DNA of 64,000 nt, taken from the NCBI GenBank assembly GCA_963708235.1, contig OY970200.1, positions 558,001 to 622,000 on the forward strand, given 5' to 3'. How positions within the stretch are numbered: the stretch's first letter is position 1; every line of letters begins with the position of its first letter. Below are positions 55,440 through 64,000 of this stretch, in pieces. A program made the position numbers and the translations under genes. The stretch is from G963708235 sp963708235 (GTDB lineage Bacteria; Actinomycetota; Acidimicrobiia; Spongiisociales; UBA5794). The notes under the pieces are model-generated. The model was not told the DNA's origin, searched no databases, and worked only from the letters and a program-made list of their open reading frames with translations.

Positions 55440-55936
55440 CTGCGTCCGCGAGCGTCCGCAGCCACCCCGCCCCCCAGGGGCGGGGAGGGCCAGAAGGGGG
55501 TCCCCACCCCGTTTGCGGTCTCTTTTCGGCCCACTCCGCCCCGGGGGGCGGGGTGCCTCCGAGGTTCTGGGAGGAGGTGGGGCGGGGCGCGAGGTCTTCG
55601 TCCTGTGGTCAGTATGTCGCGTGCGCTTCCCGTCGATCGGACCCGAGACCCCCCGACTGCGTCCGCAAGGCGTCCGCAGCCTCCCCGCCCCCCAGGGGCG
55701 GGGAGGGCCAGAATGGGGTCCCCACCCCGTTTGCGGTCTCTTTTCGGCCCTCCCCGCCCCGGGGGGCGGGGTGCCTCCGAGGTTCTGGGAGGAGGTGGGG
55801 CGGGGCGCGAGGTCTTCGTCCTGTGGTCAGTATGTCGCGTGCGGTTGCTTCCCGTCGTTCCCCCCGACTGCGTCCGCAAGGCGTCCGCAGCCTCCCCGCC
55901 CCCCAGGGGCGGGGAGGGCCAGAAGGGTCCCCAGGT
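55440..55936. repeat. Tandem intergenic repeat, 217/211-bp unit, two full copies and one partial
   Basis: Copies begin at 55440, 55657 and 55868 with CTGCGTCCGC; the third ends near 55936. Each has a perfect hairpin of the type CTCCCCGCCCC-CCA-GGGGCGGGGAG, then GGCCAGAA, CCCCACCCCGTTTGCGGTCT, a second GC hairpin (CCCCGCCCCGGGGGGCGGGG), and ends with GTGGTCAGTATGTCGCGTGC. The first and second copies differ mainly in a few bases and small indels. The array fills most of the 625-base space between two convergent genes. I see no coding, no spacers and no transposase. Confidence 0.85.
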
Positions 55937-55957
55937 CACTTGAGCGCTAGCGGCTTG

Positions 55958-58738
55958 TCAGCAGTAGTCAGGGATCAGGTACTCGTCGGGATCGTCGGGG
56001 TTGTCCTTGGGCTTGAGGACGTGGTCGAAGCAGAGGGCGTGGCCGAGGTTGGAGTTGCCCTCGAGGAACGTGGTCCCGGCGACCTCGTCGGAATGTTCGC
56101 CGTCGTATTCGAGGATGTAGAGACCGTTGCGGACATCGACGATGTAGATCAGCCCATCCTTGATGATGGGGTAGCTCCACACCACGGCTTTTTCGCCGTT
56201 GCCGGTATCGGTGTCGGACGACAACATCGGATCCTCGGTCTGCACCATCCGCAGCGGCTTCGGGTCGAACTGGGCCAACTGGTACGGGTTGGTCGGATCC
56301 TCGACGTTGATCGCCTGGAATCCGTTGGAGTGCCAGCTGGTGAACACGATGTTCGGGGTGTGGGTCGGATTGTGCGCCGAATACGAGGTCCGCGGCCGTG
56401 GCTCCCACCGGTGGCACAACCACGGGAAGTTCTGCTCGACGCGGTACTGCGCCTCGACCGTGGGCCGGGTGCGATCCGAGATATCGATCATCCGGCCCCA
56501 ACCCCACGGGCAGCCGTGACCGGAGGCGGCGGCGGTGCCGTAGACCTCGTCGGAGGCATACACCCAGTCGCGACCCCACAGCTTGATGGCGCTGTGCGCC
56601 CCCGGGCCCGGCCAGGTCGGTCGGTTGGCGTTGACGGTGATCGGTCGACGCTGTGGGCTGGGGCGGCCGGCGGTGAAGTCGGAGATGTCCATCACCGCAA
56701 ATCCGCCGGTGAGGAGGGCGTAGTACGCCTCCGTCCCGTCGTTGCTCACCGACAGCGAATGGAGACCGCCGTTGGGTGCCCCGGCGGTGTTGCTGTAACC
56801 GTGGGACCCGCCGAACATCACCGTGGGCGCCTGGCCGTTACGGACCGGGGAGATATCCCAGATGGTCAACGCCGTGTTGGTGCCGGTCGCCGAGGTCCCG
56901 GCGCTCCCGGCGATCATCAACGCCCGCTCCGGGTTGTTGGGGTCCTCCCAGAGGTAGAACTCGTGGGTATTGCGGTTCACCTGGAGGATGAGCTGGGGAT
57001 CGGCGGCGTTGTCACCGGAGATGTCGAAGAACCGGATGCTGTTCTGTGAGGTTCGCCGGCAATGGTGGAGTCCGGCCGAACAGTTGGTGTTGAGCACGAT
57101 CAGGATGTCCTGGGACTGCCACACCCGCAACTCGCGTGCGGACTCGCCCGCCTGCGCCGCCCACGGAGGCCCGACCTGCCCGGCGAGGGTGGGGGCGGTC
57201 GGGTCGGAGATGTCGACGACCATGATCCCGGCGTTGTTGGAGTTCTCCTCGTCGCCGTCGGTGCGGCTGCCGATATAGGCGTAGTCACCATGGATGGCGA
57301 GGGCGGCGTTCATCCCGCGGTGCAGCAACCGCTCGTGACCCACCAGCCGGAACGAACCGGTCGGGCGGGTGTCGTACACCGAGCGCACCTGGATGGTGGT
57401 CTCGACGGTCTGCGGGTTGGACCGTGGCAGCCGCTTGGCGGTGCCCGACAGAAGGTTGCCACGCAGCCGCCAGACATTGAGCCCGCGGGTCATGTCGCTC
57501 TGGTAGATGTGCCCGTTGTACCAGTAGCTCGCCCAGTCGCCACCGGTCTGTGCCGGTTCGAGCGGTGCGGGGTCGGCAAAGGCGACCTCGGTGGCGTACT
57601 TCGGGTCGGTGAAGTCCACCACCGAGATCCCGGACTGGTAGTTGCCGGCGACGAGCAGGTAACCCTTGTTGGTCGGTGCCACATTGAACCGGTTCCAGGT
57701 GCAGTTCTCGTCGGCGGTCTGGGGGCGGGGCAGCTCGAACTCGCCGAGATCCTCGCCGGTCATCGCATCGAAGAAGAACAGGGTCCGGTCGATGGCGGCA
57801 CTCGATTCCTGGCACCTCGCCTGGCTGCCACCGCCGGGCTGGTGGCCGAACACCAGCACCCGGCCGTCCCAGGTGAAGGCGGCGGAGTGCCCGGCGCTGA
57901 CACCGGGGACGGGACGGGAGTACAGGTACGCCGGGTCTTCCAGCGAGCCGCCCTCGTCAGGATCGAAACTCCACACGGTGTAGCCGTTCCCTCCGGCACA
58001 CGCCGCAAGGTTCGCCGCACCGAGGACGACGGCGACATCGTCGCAGATCCGACCCTGGGCAGGCGTCCCCGGACCGGCCGACGGCTCGAAGCGCACGTGG
58101 GAGGCACCCGCCGGATTGCCGATCGGGACGGAGATGATGTCCATGCCCCGGCACAACTCGCTGAGGGCACTTCCCGACGCGCCGCTGTACACCAGCAACC
58201 GGGCATTCTCCGGGTCCGGAACCGCCGTCAGGCTGTGAGAGCCACAACCGGTGGGGACGAATGCAACAGGAGTCGGGTTGGCCGGGTTGGTGATGTCGAA
58301 CACATGCGAGCCTGCGGTGCCTTCGGCAACGGTCACATCGCCACAGCTTCGCCCGCCGACCCCGGCGGGAACATGCCACGAGCGCACCAGGATGTTGCCC
58401 CAGATGACCACGTCGCCCTCCCCGGCGTCGGTGGTGCCGGTGGCACATCCGGTGTAGTCGGTGATCTGGGTCGGGGAGGCCGGGTTGGAGATGTCGATGA
58501 TGCGGAAGCCCTCGAACGTACCTTGGACGGCAAGCGTGCCCCAGAAGGCGAGATCGGTGTTGAACACCCCCGGTGCGGCGTTGCTGTGGGGCGACGAACC
58601 GACCGGTTCGATGTTGACCGAGGTCTCGTAGTCGTCGGCGAATCCGACGTCGGCGGCGAACACTCTGGCGGCGGCCGGGTAGGCGATGCTCGTCAGAGCA
58701 AGCGCCAGGGTGAGGATCAAGATGCGGGTGCGTGGCAT
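55958..58738 (-). CDS. Large secreted LVIVD-repeat protein
   Basis: A 926-residue exported protein. A signal peptide (ILILTLALALTSIAYPAAA) is followed by many LVIVD blades with ISNPASPTQITDY, DITNPANPTPVAFV, ISDPTAPTLAGQVG and VEDPTNPYQLAQFD patterns, the mark of a cell-surface beta-propeller. Paired Cys (GCATGTTDA, CSAGLHHC, CDDVAVVLGAANLAACAG) suggest disulfides. ATG at 58738 is chosen over a longer GTG frame since the signal peptide follows at once. No enzyme motif is seen; adhesion or binding is plausible. Confidence 0.82.
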   Translation of the reverse strand: MPRTRILILTLALALTSIAYPAAARVFAADVGFADDYETSVNIEPVGSSPHSNAAPGVFNTDLAFWGTLAVQGTFEGFRIIDISNPASPTQITDYTGCATGTTDAGEGDVVIWGNILVRSWHVPAGVGGRSCGDVTVAEGTAGSHVFDITNPANPTPVAFVPTGCGSHSLTAVPDPENARLLVYSGASGSALSELCRGMDIISVPIGNPAGASHVRFEPSAGPGTPAQGRICDDVAVVLGAANLAACAGGNGYTVWSFDPDEGGSLEDPAYLYSRPVPGVSAGHSAAFTWDGRVLVFGHQPGGGSQARCQESSAAIDRTLFFFDAMTGEDLGEFELPRPQTADENCTWNRFNVAPTNKGYLLVAGNYQSGISVVDFTDPKYATEVAFADPAPLEPAQTGGDWASYWYNGHIYQSDMTRGLNVWRLRGNLLSGTAKRLPRSNPQTVETTIQVRSVYDTRPTGSFRLVGHERLLHRGMNAALAIHGDYAYIGSRTDGDEENSNNAGIMVVDISDPTAPTLAGQVGPPWAAQAGESARELRVWQSQDILIVLNTNCSAGLHHCRRTSQNSIRFFDISGDNAADPQLILQVNRNTHEFYLWEDPNNPERALMIAGSAGTSATGTNTALTIWDISPVRNGQAPTVMFGGSHGYSNTAGAPNGGLHSLSVSNDGTEAYYALLTGGFAVMDISDFTAGRPSPQRRPITVNANRPTWPGPGAHSAIKLWGRDWVYASDEVYGTAAASGHGCPWGWGRMIDISDRTRPTVEAQYRVEQNFPWLCHRWEPRPRTSYSAHNPTHTPNIVFTSWHSNGFQAINVEDPTNPYQLAQFDPKPLRMVQTEDPMLSSDTDTGNGEKAVVWSYPIIKDGLIYIVDVRNGLYILEYDGEHSDEVAGTTFLEGNSNLGHALCFDHVLKPKDNPDDPDEYLIPDYC

Positions 58739-58974
58739 GGGGGTCTCAGCCTCTCTTGTCGACCAACGATTGCCAACGATGGAACCGGCCTCGGGTGTGT
58801 CGGGTCCTACCTCCTCGGCCGGAGAGTGGTGGCGCAGTTGGGCGTACCCGGACACCGCACCGTTGCCGGTGCGGCCCAGGTCGGCGAGACCAGGATCGAT
58901 GTGTCGGGTGTGCGCATCACCGGACAGCGTCGCTCGGGCCAGGGGATTGGGGGATCTCCTGTGGGGGGAACCCG

Positions 58975-59004
58975 AATGTAGGCGGCGGTGCGGGGCACGG
59001 TCAA
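58975..59004 (-). promoter_or_regulatory. Promoter for the large LVIVD gene
   Basis: On the minus strand TTGACC (59004-58999) and TACATT (58980-58975) are 18 bases apart; the leader to the ATG would be about 230 bases. The 427-base space 58739-59165 between divergent genes has no other supported feature. Confidence 0.55.
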
Positions 59005-59165
59005 AGCTTTTTCGCCGTATGAAACCGGGAAGAGATCCGGGGCGGGTGCGGACCCCCCGAGCCGTCGGATCGCCGCTGTGTCGTCTCGGTTCTGCGGCCC
59101 CGTACCCTCAAACGTCGGGTCCAGGGGCCACTACGCTGGACGGCCCGACACAAGGATGCTGCAGG

Positions 59166-60404
59166 ATGCGGATGAGATCGCTGGCCGTGGTGCTCGCCCT
59201 GACCATGGTGGCGGCGGGGTGTGGAGAGGACGGCGATGCCGCTCCCGCACCCGGAGATCCGGTCGATATCAGCGCGGCGCTCGATGTCGCAGGCAGCGTC
59301 CCGGACGCCGGAACACCGACCACCGGGGACGCGGCCCCAGTCGCCGCCGAGGCGTGTGACTTCGACCAGGTGGAAACGGTCACACCGGGGATGCTCACCA
59401 TCGTCACCGGGGAGATGGTCGATGCCCCATGGCTTATCGACAACGACCCCGCCACCGCCCAGGGCTTCGACGGGGCGGCGGCGTATGCCATCGCCCAGGG
59501 TCTCGGGTTCGATGCCGCCGCGGTGCAGTGGGTGCGAGGTGACCTCGGTGCAGGGGTCGTTCCCGATGTCGAGTTCGACATCGGCATCCACCACCTGTCG
59601 CGGTCGGCGGCGATGGGCGATGCCTTCGATACTTCGGTGCCCTACGCCTACATGCCCCGGGTCCTGGTGACCGAACCCACCTCACCGGCATCACAGGCGA
59701 CGACCCTTCTCGATCTTCTCGATGTGTGGCTCGGCGCCACCACCGGGTCGGCGGAGCAGGAGTACATCGAGGACGTGATCGGGTCTCAGGCGCTCGTCGC
59801 CTACGACTCGCCGGAGGAGACCTTCGCCGCCGTTTCGTCCGGGGAGGTCGAGGGCACCATCGCCAGCCTCCCCGTCGCCCGACAGCTGATCGAGTCGGCC
59901 CATCCGGATCTGGCGATCGTCTCCAGCTTTCCCGCCGACGAGCAGGACGGGGATTCGCTGGTGCTGGCCATCCCCACGGGCAGCAGCGTCGGACCCTGCG
60001 TCAATACCGTGGTGCAAGGACTCCACGCCGACGGGACCATCGAGTCGCTGATCGATGCGTGGATCCAGTCCCCCCCGGTTCCCGAGATCATCACCGAGTC
60101 GCTGAAGACCGAATACGTCCTCGAGAGCCCCGACTCGATCGACTACGCCTACTTCATCCCTGCCGGGACCGGTGACCGGATCGACAACGGTGAGGTGATC
60201 GAGATCATGCCCAACGAGCTCGATGTGGTGGTGGGCGAGGTCATCGAGATCGTCAACGAGGACGACCAGGGGTACATCGTCGGCCCGTTCTACGTCGGAC
60301 CGCAGGAGACGATGCGCCAGAAGTTCCTCTCGGCAGGTGAGTTCACCGGCCGCTGTGCCGTCAGCTCCTCGGGCGACATCGTGCTGCGGGTCGCAGAGGC
60401 CTGA
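59166..60404 (+). CDS. Solute-binding lipoprotein with C-terminal cupredoxin-like domain
   Basis: A 412-residue lipoprotein (LTMVAAGCGEDG, lipobox Cys at about residue 19). Residues about 65-315 form a family 3 periplasmic binding fold: PGMLTIVTGEMVDAPWLIDN, ALVAYDSPEETFAAVSSGEV, SLVLAIPTGSSVG. The last 90 residues (NGEVIEIMPNELDVVVGEVI, then FTGRCAVSSSGDIVLRVAEA) look like a cupredoxin, but the usual copper ligands are not all visible. It is followed at once by cytochrome c and SCO genes, so a role in copper or electron transfer outside the cell is more likely than nutrient uptake. Start ATG 59166; 59172 is possible. Confidence 0.7.
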   Translation: MRMRSLAVVLALTMVAAGCGEDGDAAPAPGDPVDISAALDVAGSVPDAGTPTTGDAAPVAAEACDFDQVETVTPGMLTIVTGEMVDAPWLIDNDPATAQGFDGAAAYAIAQGLGFDAAAVQWVRGDLGAGVVPDVEFDIGIHHLSRSAAMGDAFDTSVPYAYMPRVLVTEPTSPASQATTLLDLLDVWLGATTGSAEQEYIEDVIGSQALVAYDSPEETFAAVSSGEVEGTIASLPVARQLIESAHPDLAIVSSFPADEQDGDSLVLAIPTGSSVGPCVNTVVQGLHADGTIESLIDAWIQSPPVPEIITESLKTEYVLESPDSIDYAYFIPAGTGDRIDNGEVIEIMPNELDVVVGEVIEIVNEDDQGYIVGPFYVGPQETMRQKFLSAGEFTGRCAVSSSGDIVLRVAEA

Positions 60405-60405
60405 G

Positions 60406-60882
60406 ATGAGCTCGGGTACACCCACCGGCCGCCCCCGCCGCATCGCCCGTCTGCGGAGGCTTGGATCGGAGCGGGGTGTGCCGGTGGCGCAGACACCACC
60501 GAACTCACGACGAACCCCAGCGGTCCTCGTCGTCGTGACGCTCCTGGTGGTCGCCGCCGGATGTGGCGGCGGCGACACGCCTCCGCCCGGGTTGTCCGCT
60601 GAGGCGGCCATCGGTTGGGAGGTGGCCCGCGAGGCCGGCTGTGTCGCCTGTCACGGAGATCGCGGCGAGGGAACCCTCGGACCGGCCTGGATCGGTCTGG
60701 TCGGTTCCACGGTCACACTCGAAGACGGACGGCAGGTGGTGGCCGATACCGCCTATCTCCGCCGGTCGATTCTCGACCCCGAAGCCGATGTCGTCGACGG
60801 GTTCGCCATCGCCATGCCCAAGGCGGAACTCGACGACGACCAGGTGGACGCCCTGGTCGCCTACATCGAGTCACTCGGATGA
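60406..60882 (+). CDS. Membrane-anchored c-type cytochrome
   Basis: A 158-residue protein. A basic N-terminus leads to a hydrophobic lipoprotein-type signal (VLVVVTLLVVAAGCGGG). The cytochrome c domain has the heme motif CVACH (about residue 79) and a later Met in AIAMPKAELDDDQVDALVAY as the probable sixth ligand. It is the monoheme class I type, as in cytochrome oxidase partners. It starts one base after the solute-binding gene and overlaps the SCO gene by four bases. Confidence 0.85.
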   Translation: MSSGTPTGRPRRIARLRRLGSERGVPVAQTPPNSRRTPAVLVVVTLLVVAAGCGGGDTPPPGLSAEAAIGWEVAREAGCVACHGDRGEGTLGPAWIGLVGSTVTLEDGRQVVADTAYLRRSILDPEADVVDGFAIAMPKAELDDDQVDALVAYIESLG

Positions 60883-61472
60883 GACGCCTCGCAACCCTGA
60901 CCATCGTCTTGTTGGTGGCGCTCGGCGCCTGTGGCGACTCGGCGCCCGAGGAGCTCTCCGGGTTCGTCAGGACCCCGCTGCCCGAGGTGGGTGGATTGGA
61001 GCTTCCAGATGCCAGTAACGGCGAGACGTCGTTCCCGCTCCAGGCTGCCGACGACGGGATCCTCGTGGTCTACTTCGGCTACACCTCGTGTCCCGATGTG
61101 TGCCCGACCACGATGGCGGACCTCCGCAAGGCCCTCCAGGAACTGGGCGGGGACGCCGACCGGGTCTCGGTGGCGATGACCACCATCGACCCGGATCGGG
61201 ACACCCCCGAGGTGCTCACCGGGTATGTGCAGACGTTCATCCCCGACGGTCATGCCCTCCGTACCGAGGACGACACCGCGTTGCGCACCGTCGCCGATGT
61301 GTTCGGAGCCGACTACTCCGTCGACACGGCCGATGATGGCGACATCGACGTGATGCACACCGGGTCGCTGTATGCCGTCGATCCGGACGGTCGGCTCCTG
61401 GTCACCTGGCCGTTCGGAATCCCGTCGGAGACCATCGCCAGGGATCTGCGGATCCTGTTCGACTCGGTGTGA
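60879..61472 (+). CDS. SCO1/SenC family copper chaperone
   Basis: A 197-residue lipoprotein (LLVALGACGDS). The thioredoxin-like core has YFGYTSCPDVCPTTMADL with the CxxxC copper motif, and VMHTGSLYAVDPDGRLLV with the third ligand His. SCO proteins load copper into the CuA site of cytochrome c oxidase. The operon order solute-binding/cupredoxin, cytochrome c, SCO points to assembly of, or electron delivery to, a terminal oxidase outside this window. Confidence 0.9.
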   Translation: MRRLATLTIVLLVALGACGDSAPEELSGFVRTPLPEVGGLELPDASNGETSFPLQAADDGILVVYFGYTSCPDVCPTTMADLRKALQELGGDADRVSVAMTTIDPDRDTPEVLTGYVQTFIPDGHALRTEDDTALRTVADVFGADYSVDTADDGDIDVMHTGSLYAVDPDGRLLVTWPFGIPSETIARDLRILFDSV

Positions 61473-61514
61473 CACCGCCAGGGATCCACACGATGCGGCG
61501 GGCCTGGTACCGGA

Positions 61515-61553
61515 CCTCCCCCTCCGGGGGAGAGATGTCTCCGGAGGGGGAGG
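61515..61553. terminator. Hairpin between convergent SCO and LPXTG genes
   Basis: CCTCCCCCTCCGG (61515-61527) pairs with CCGGAGGGGGAGG (61541-61553), 13 bp. It is placed 43 bases past the SCO stop and 76 bases before the end of the convergent gene, without a clear T-run. Confidence 0.7.
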
Positions 61554-61628
61554 CCGGCCACTGGAGGCGGCAGACGGCGGGTGTACCGACGCCGGGCAAG
61601 GTGCGGTTCCCACAGCCGTCAGGGCGGC

Positions 61629-63998
61629 TCACCAGAGCGGTGCCGCAGGTGCCTCCTCCGTTCCGGGTCGGCCCTTCCGGTTGCGGTCGGGTCGACGCGT
61701 GACCGTGAGCATGGTGGCACCGGCGATGAGGAGACCGAGCCCGATCATCACCTGGTCGACGGCCCCGCTCCCGGTGTTGGGCAGGGAATCGTCGTCGTCA
61801 TCGTCGTCCTCTTCCTCCGGATCGAGGACGACATCCACCCGGATCCGGGCATCGTTGTCGTCGGAGACATCCGGACCCGGTTCGAGCGGGTCGCCATCGG
61901 TGTCGGACGGCGTTGCGGTGACCACGGCGACGTTGATCATGTCGGCTCGCAGAGTGGTGCGGTAGGCGTACACCAACTCCTCGCCGGGGAGGAGCGGCAC
62001 AGTGTCGTCGCCGGAGATCAGGTCGAGGTCGTCGTGGGTGATCGACAGCGGGACATCGGCAATGGACACCGGGAACAGCGGGGTGTTGCCGGTATTGATC
62101 ACCCGGAAGCAGTAGGTGATCGGCGCATCTCTCCTGGCGATCACCAATTCGTCCTCACCTTCGACACCCGGGCAGGCGTCTTCGGCGTGGCCGGGCACCA
62201 CGGTCTTCTCGAGCAGGACGTCGGGACCCAGCAGCACCACTTGCGCATCGTTGCCGGCGGAGACCGGGTCGACGCCGGCGGGGATCCCGGCCGGATTGAG
62301 GGGGAGGGGGAGCGCTTCGACCGTTGCCACGTTCACCAGGTCGGCGGTGATCGTCGATTCGAAGGAGAACACCACCTCGGCGTCGGGGGCGAGGGGCACT
62401 GCGGGGTTCCCCGAAACCAGTGTCATATCGGACGCATCAACGCCCAGGGTGGTATCGGTGAGGATCAGCGGGAACAGCGACGTCTCGCCGGTGTTGCGCA
62501 CCCGGAAGCAGTACGTCACCGGCGCACCGGTACGTCCACTGACCAGTTCATCCTCACCCTCGACACCAGGGCAGTCGCCGTCGGGACCGGCGACCACGGT
62601 CTTCTCGAGCATGATTCCGGGCACCACGATCGCCACCGCGGCGTCGTCGTTCGCCGATACCGGATCGAGCCCGGGGATGGGAACGGCAGCCTCGTCCACG
62701 GCGATTCCTGTCGTCCCGGCGACGTTGACGAGGTTCGAGGTGATCAGCGTCCGGTAGTGGTAGACCAGGGTCCCGCCCGGTCCGAGGGGGACCGAGTCGT
62801 CACCGGACACCAACGTCATGTCGGCCACCGTGATGCCGAGGTCGGGATCGTCGAGTGTCACCGGGAACAGATCGACGTTGCCCCGGTTCTCGACCCGGAA
62901 GCAGTAGGTGATGGGTGCACCCGCCAGGTCCTTGACCATCTCATCGGTGCCCTGGGTGCCGGGGCAGACGGCATCGTGTCCTGCGAGAACCGTCTTCTCC
63001 AGATGGATCGCCGGATCCGGAGGCGGGGGAAGCAGGAGGGTGAAGACCCCGGCGCCACCCCATGCCCCGGATTCGGGGAGCCCAACCCTGCCGTTGTTGT
63101 CGGCGGGCGACTCGATCTGGAATGCCACCCATTCGGTCCCGGCGGCGAGATCGAACACCAGACCGACCAATCCGAACTGCGGTCCGATGTTCCCTCCGGA
63201 GATACCGACGACCGGTGCGGTGAGTTCGGGTGCCGGGCAGGGCTGGTTGGACGGGGTGAAAGGATGGCGGACCGCCTCGATCGCCCCCGGATGGACGGGT
63301 ACACCGTCCTGGCCGACCAGATCGTCTGTGGGAAGGGGAGCAGGACCTGAACCGGTCGCCAGCCAGATGTTCGAGGCGCGGCACCGACCGGCGGTGTGAT
63401 CGGCGTCACCGTGCGCCATCCGCACCGATGCGGTGACCGGGGCCGGCAGCGGTTCCCCGAGGTGGTAGACGAGAAGATCGGTGGTCTTGGACGAGGAGTC
63501 GTTTCCGCCGTAGTAGTAGTCGGCGCCGATCTTCCAGATGATCCGGGATGGGGCGGCGCACGGGGTGGTGTCGTAGACCACGGTGACGGCGGCCCCCCAC
63601 GAGAGCCCGACGCCCGGGGTGGCAAAGGAGGCGATGTCGATGTCGTAGAGCCCGGGATCGCCGGTTCCGAACATGGGGGTGATGTCCGCCCACCAGGCGA
63701 AGACCGGCTCGCCGGTCCCGTCGATACGGGTGTTGTCGGTCCCCGCCAGGTTGCCCGGTAGCGCCGGATCGATCGCCACCCCCGACGGGCCGGTCACGGT
63801 GAGGGCGAGATTCGAGACGCCGGCGGCGGCGTCATCGCGCCCCAGCCACTCGACCACCACCTTGACCACCGGGCCGGGCACGTCGAGTTCGATCCCGCCG
63901 GCCGGTGTCGCCACCCCGTCGAGGAGACCGACTCCTCCGGCTACGGAAGCGACACATCCTTCGATGGGCGGGAGCTCGTCGCTGTCAGCCGCTGTGGA
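61629..63998 (-). CDS. LPXTG-anchored surface protein with DUF11-like repeats (N-terminus outside window)
   Basis: The frame is open to the window edge, so the start lies outside; at least 789 residues are visible. Near residue 250 of the visible part begin at least three repeats of about 110 residues, each with ITYCFRVxNTGxTxLFP and LEKTVVxGxD-type segments, the mark of DUF11/SdrD-like adhesion repeats; C and CPGVEGEDELV are repeated in each. Three further residues groups are VPLAPDAEVVF-like. The C-terminus is LPNTG, a hydrophobic helix (GLGLLIAGATMLTV) and basic residues, a sortase anchor. It is a cell-wall-linked surface protein, perhaps adhesive. Confidence 0.85.
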   Translation of the reverse strand, partial: STAADSDELPPIEGCVASVAGGVGLLDGVATPAGGIELDVPGPVVKVVVEWLGRDDAAAGVSNLALTVTGPSGVAIDPALPGNLAGTDNTRIDGTGEPVFAWWADITPMFGTGDPGLYDIDIASFATPGVGLSWGAAVTVVYDTTPCAAPSRIIWKIGADYYYGGNDSSSKTTDLLVYHLGEPLPAPVTASVRMAHGDADHTAGRCRASNIWLATGSGPAPLPTDDLVGQDGVPVHPGAIEAVRHPFTPSNQPCPAPELTAPVVGISGGNIGPQFGLVGLVFDLAAGTEWVAFQIESPADNNGRVGLPESGAWGGAGVFTLLLPPPPDPAIHLEKTVLAGHDAVCPGTQGTDEMVKDLAGAPITYCFRVENRGNVDLFPVTLDDPDLGITVADMTLVSGDDSVPLGPGGTLVYHYRTLITSNLVNVAGTTGIAVDEAAVPIPGLDPVSANDDAAVAIVVPGIMLEKTVVAGPDGDCPGVEGEDELVSGRTGAPVTYCFRVRNTGETSLFPLILTDTTLGVDASDMTLVSGNPAVPLAPDAEVVFSFESTITADLVNVATVEALPLPLNPAGIPAGVDPVSAGNDAQVVLLGPDVLLEKTVVPGHAEDACPGVEGEDELVIARRDAPITYCFRVINTGNTPLFPVSIADVPLSITHDDLDLISGDDTVPLLPGEELVYAYRTTLRADMINVAVVTATPSDTDGDPLEPGPDVSDDNDARIRVDVVLDPEEEDDDDDDDSLPNTGSGAVDQVMIGLGLLIAGATMLTVTRRPDRNRKGRPGTEEAPAAPLW

Positions 63999-64000
63999 GG

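Noticed and set aside
55440..55936. CRISPR array
   Set aside because: The unit is over 200 bases, copies are adjacent and no unique spacers or cas genes exist.
55388..58981. Long plus-strand frames opposite the LVIVD gene
   Set aside because: They lack motifs and run opposite a protein with a signal peptide and repeats; they also include the repeat array.
61581..63350. Plus-strand frame of almost 600 codons
   Set aside because: Antisense to the LPXTG protein with clear repeats and anchor.

Overview
The window is high-GC DNA (I estimate about two thirds G+C) from a Gram-positive bacterium, most likely an actinobacterium and possibly of the class Acidimicrobiia. Evidence: actinobacterial-type RpoB, RpoC and ribosomal proteins, frequent GTG/TTG starts, lipoproteins, an LPNTG-anchored surface protein, and secreted SLH and LVIVD-repeat proteins. 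The class assignment is inference. There are no rRNAs, no CRISPR array and no integrase or transposase.

Layout. 0-0.5 kb: the end of an ECF sigma gene and a probable zinc anti-sigma gene. 0.5-2.8 kb: tRNA-Trp, secE, nusG, rplK, rplA. 2.9-12.4 kb: rplJ, rplL, rpoB, rpoC with an L10 leader and a strong terminator. 12.8-25.6 kb: accessory block with a G8/CEMIP-like beta-helix protein, an SLH protein with a lyase-like domain, a GNAT, an M50 protease, a NuoF-like protein, a RimB/RimK/aspartoacylase cluster, two XRE-cupin regulators, an M64 peptidase and a 28-residue membrane peptide. 25.7-28.9 kb: rpsL, rpsG, fusA, without tuf. 29.0-30.9 kb: a universal stress protein and TerC on the minus strand. 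31.0-43.8 kb: the complete S10-spc run from rpsJ to rplO, then secY, adk and map. 43.8-51.5 kb: mostly minus-strand accessory genes, including a GntR-controlled membrane protein and an esterase / ATP-grasp / esterase operon. 51.6-54.8 kb: infA, rpmJ, rpsM, rpsK, rpsD, rpoA, rplQ. 54.9-64 kb: a GNAT, a 0.5-kb tandem repeat, a large LVIVD protein, a solute-binding-cupredoxin / cytochrome c / SCO operon, and a partial LPXTG adhesin.

The ribosomal and RNA polymerase genes form tightly coupled operons, many with 1-4 base stop/start overlaps. The order is the standard bacterial one, but accessory blocks separate rpoC from rpsL, fusA from rpsJ, and map from infA.

The most unusual property is a large set of small indels, on the order of a hundred, that break rplL, rpoB, rpoC, rplB, rplV, rpsC, rpsQ, rplX, rpsN, rplR, rplO, infA, rpsM, rpsK, rpsD, rpoA, rplQ and one accessory gene. 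Neighbouring genes, including fusA, secY and all the large accessory genes, are intact. Wherever the placement is unambiguous, the extra bases lie exactly between two codons. Removing them restores full-length proteins whose stops fall at the expected junctions. I treat the genes as functional and the indels as most likely technical, but their codon phase is not what random sequencing error predicts.
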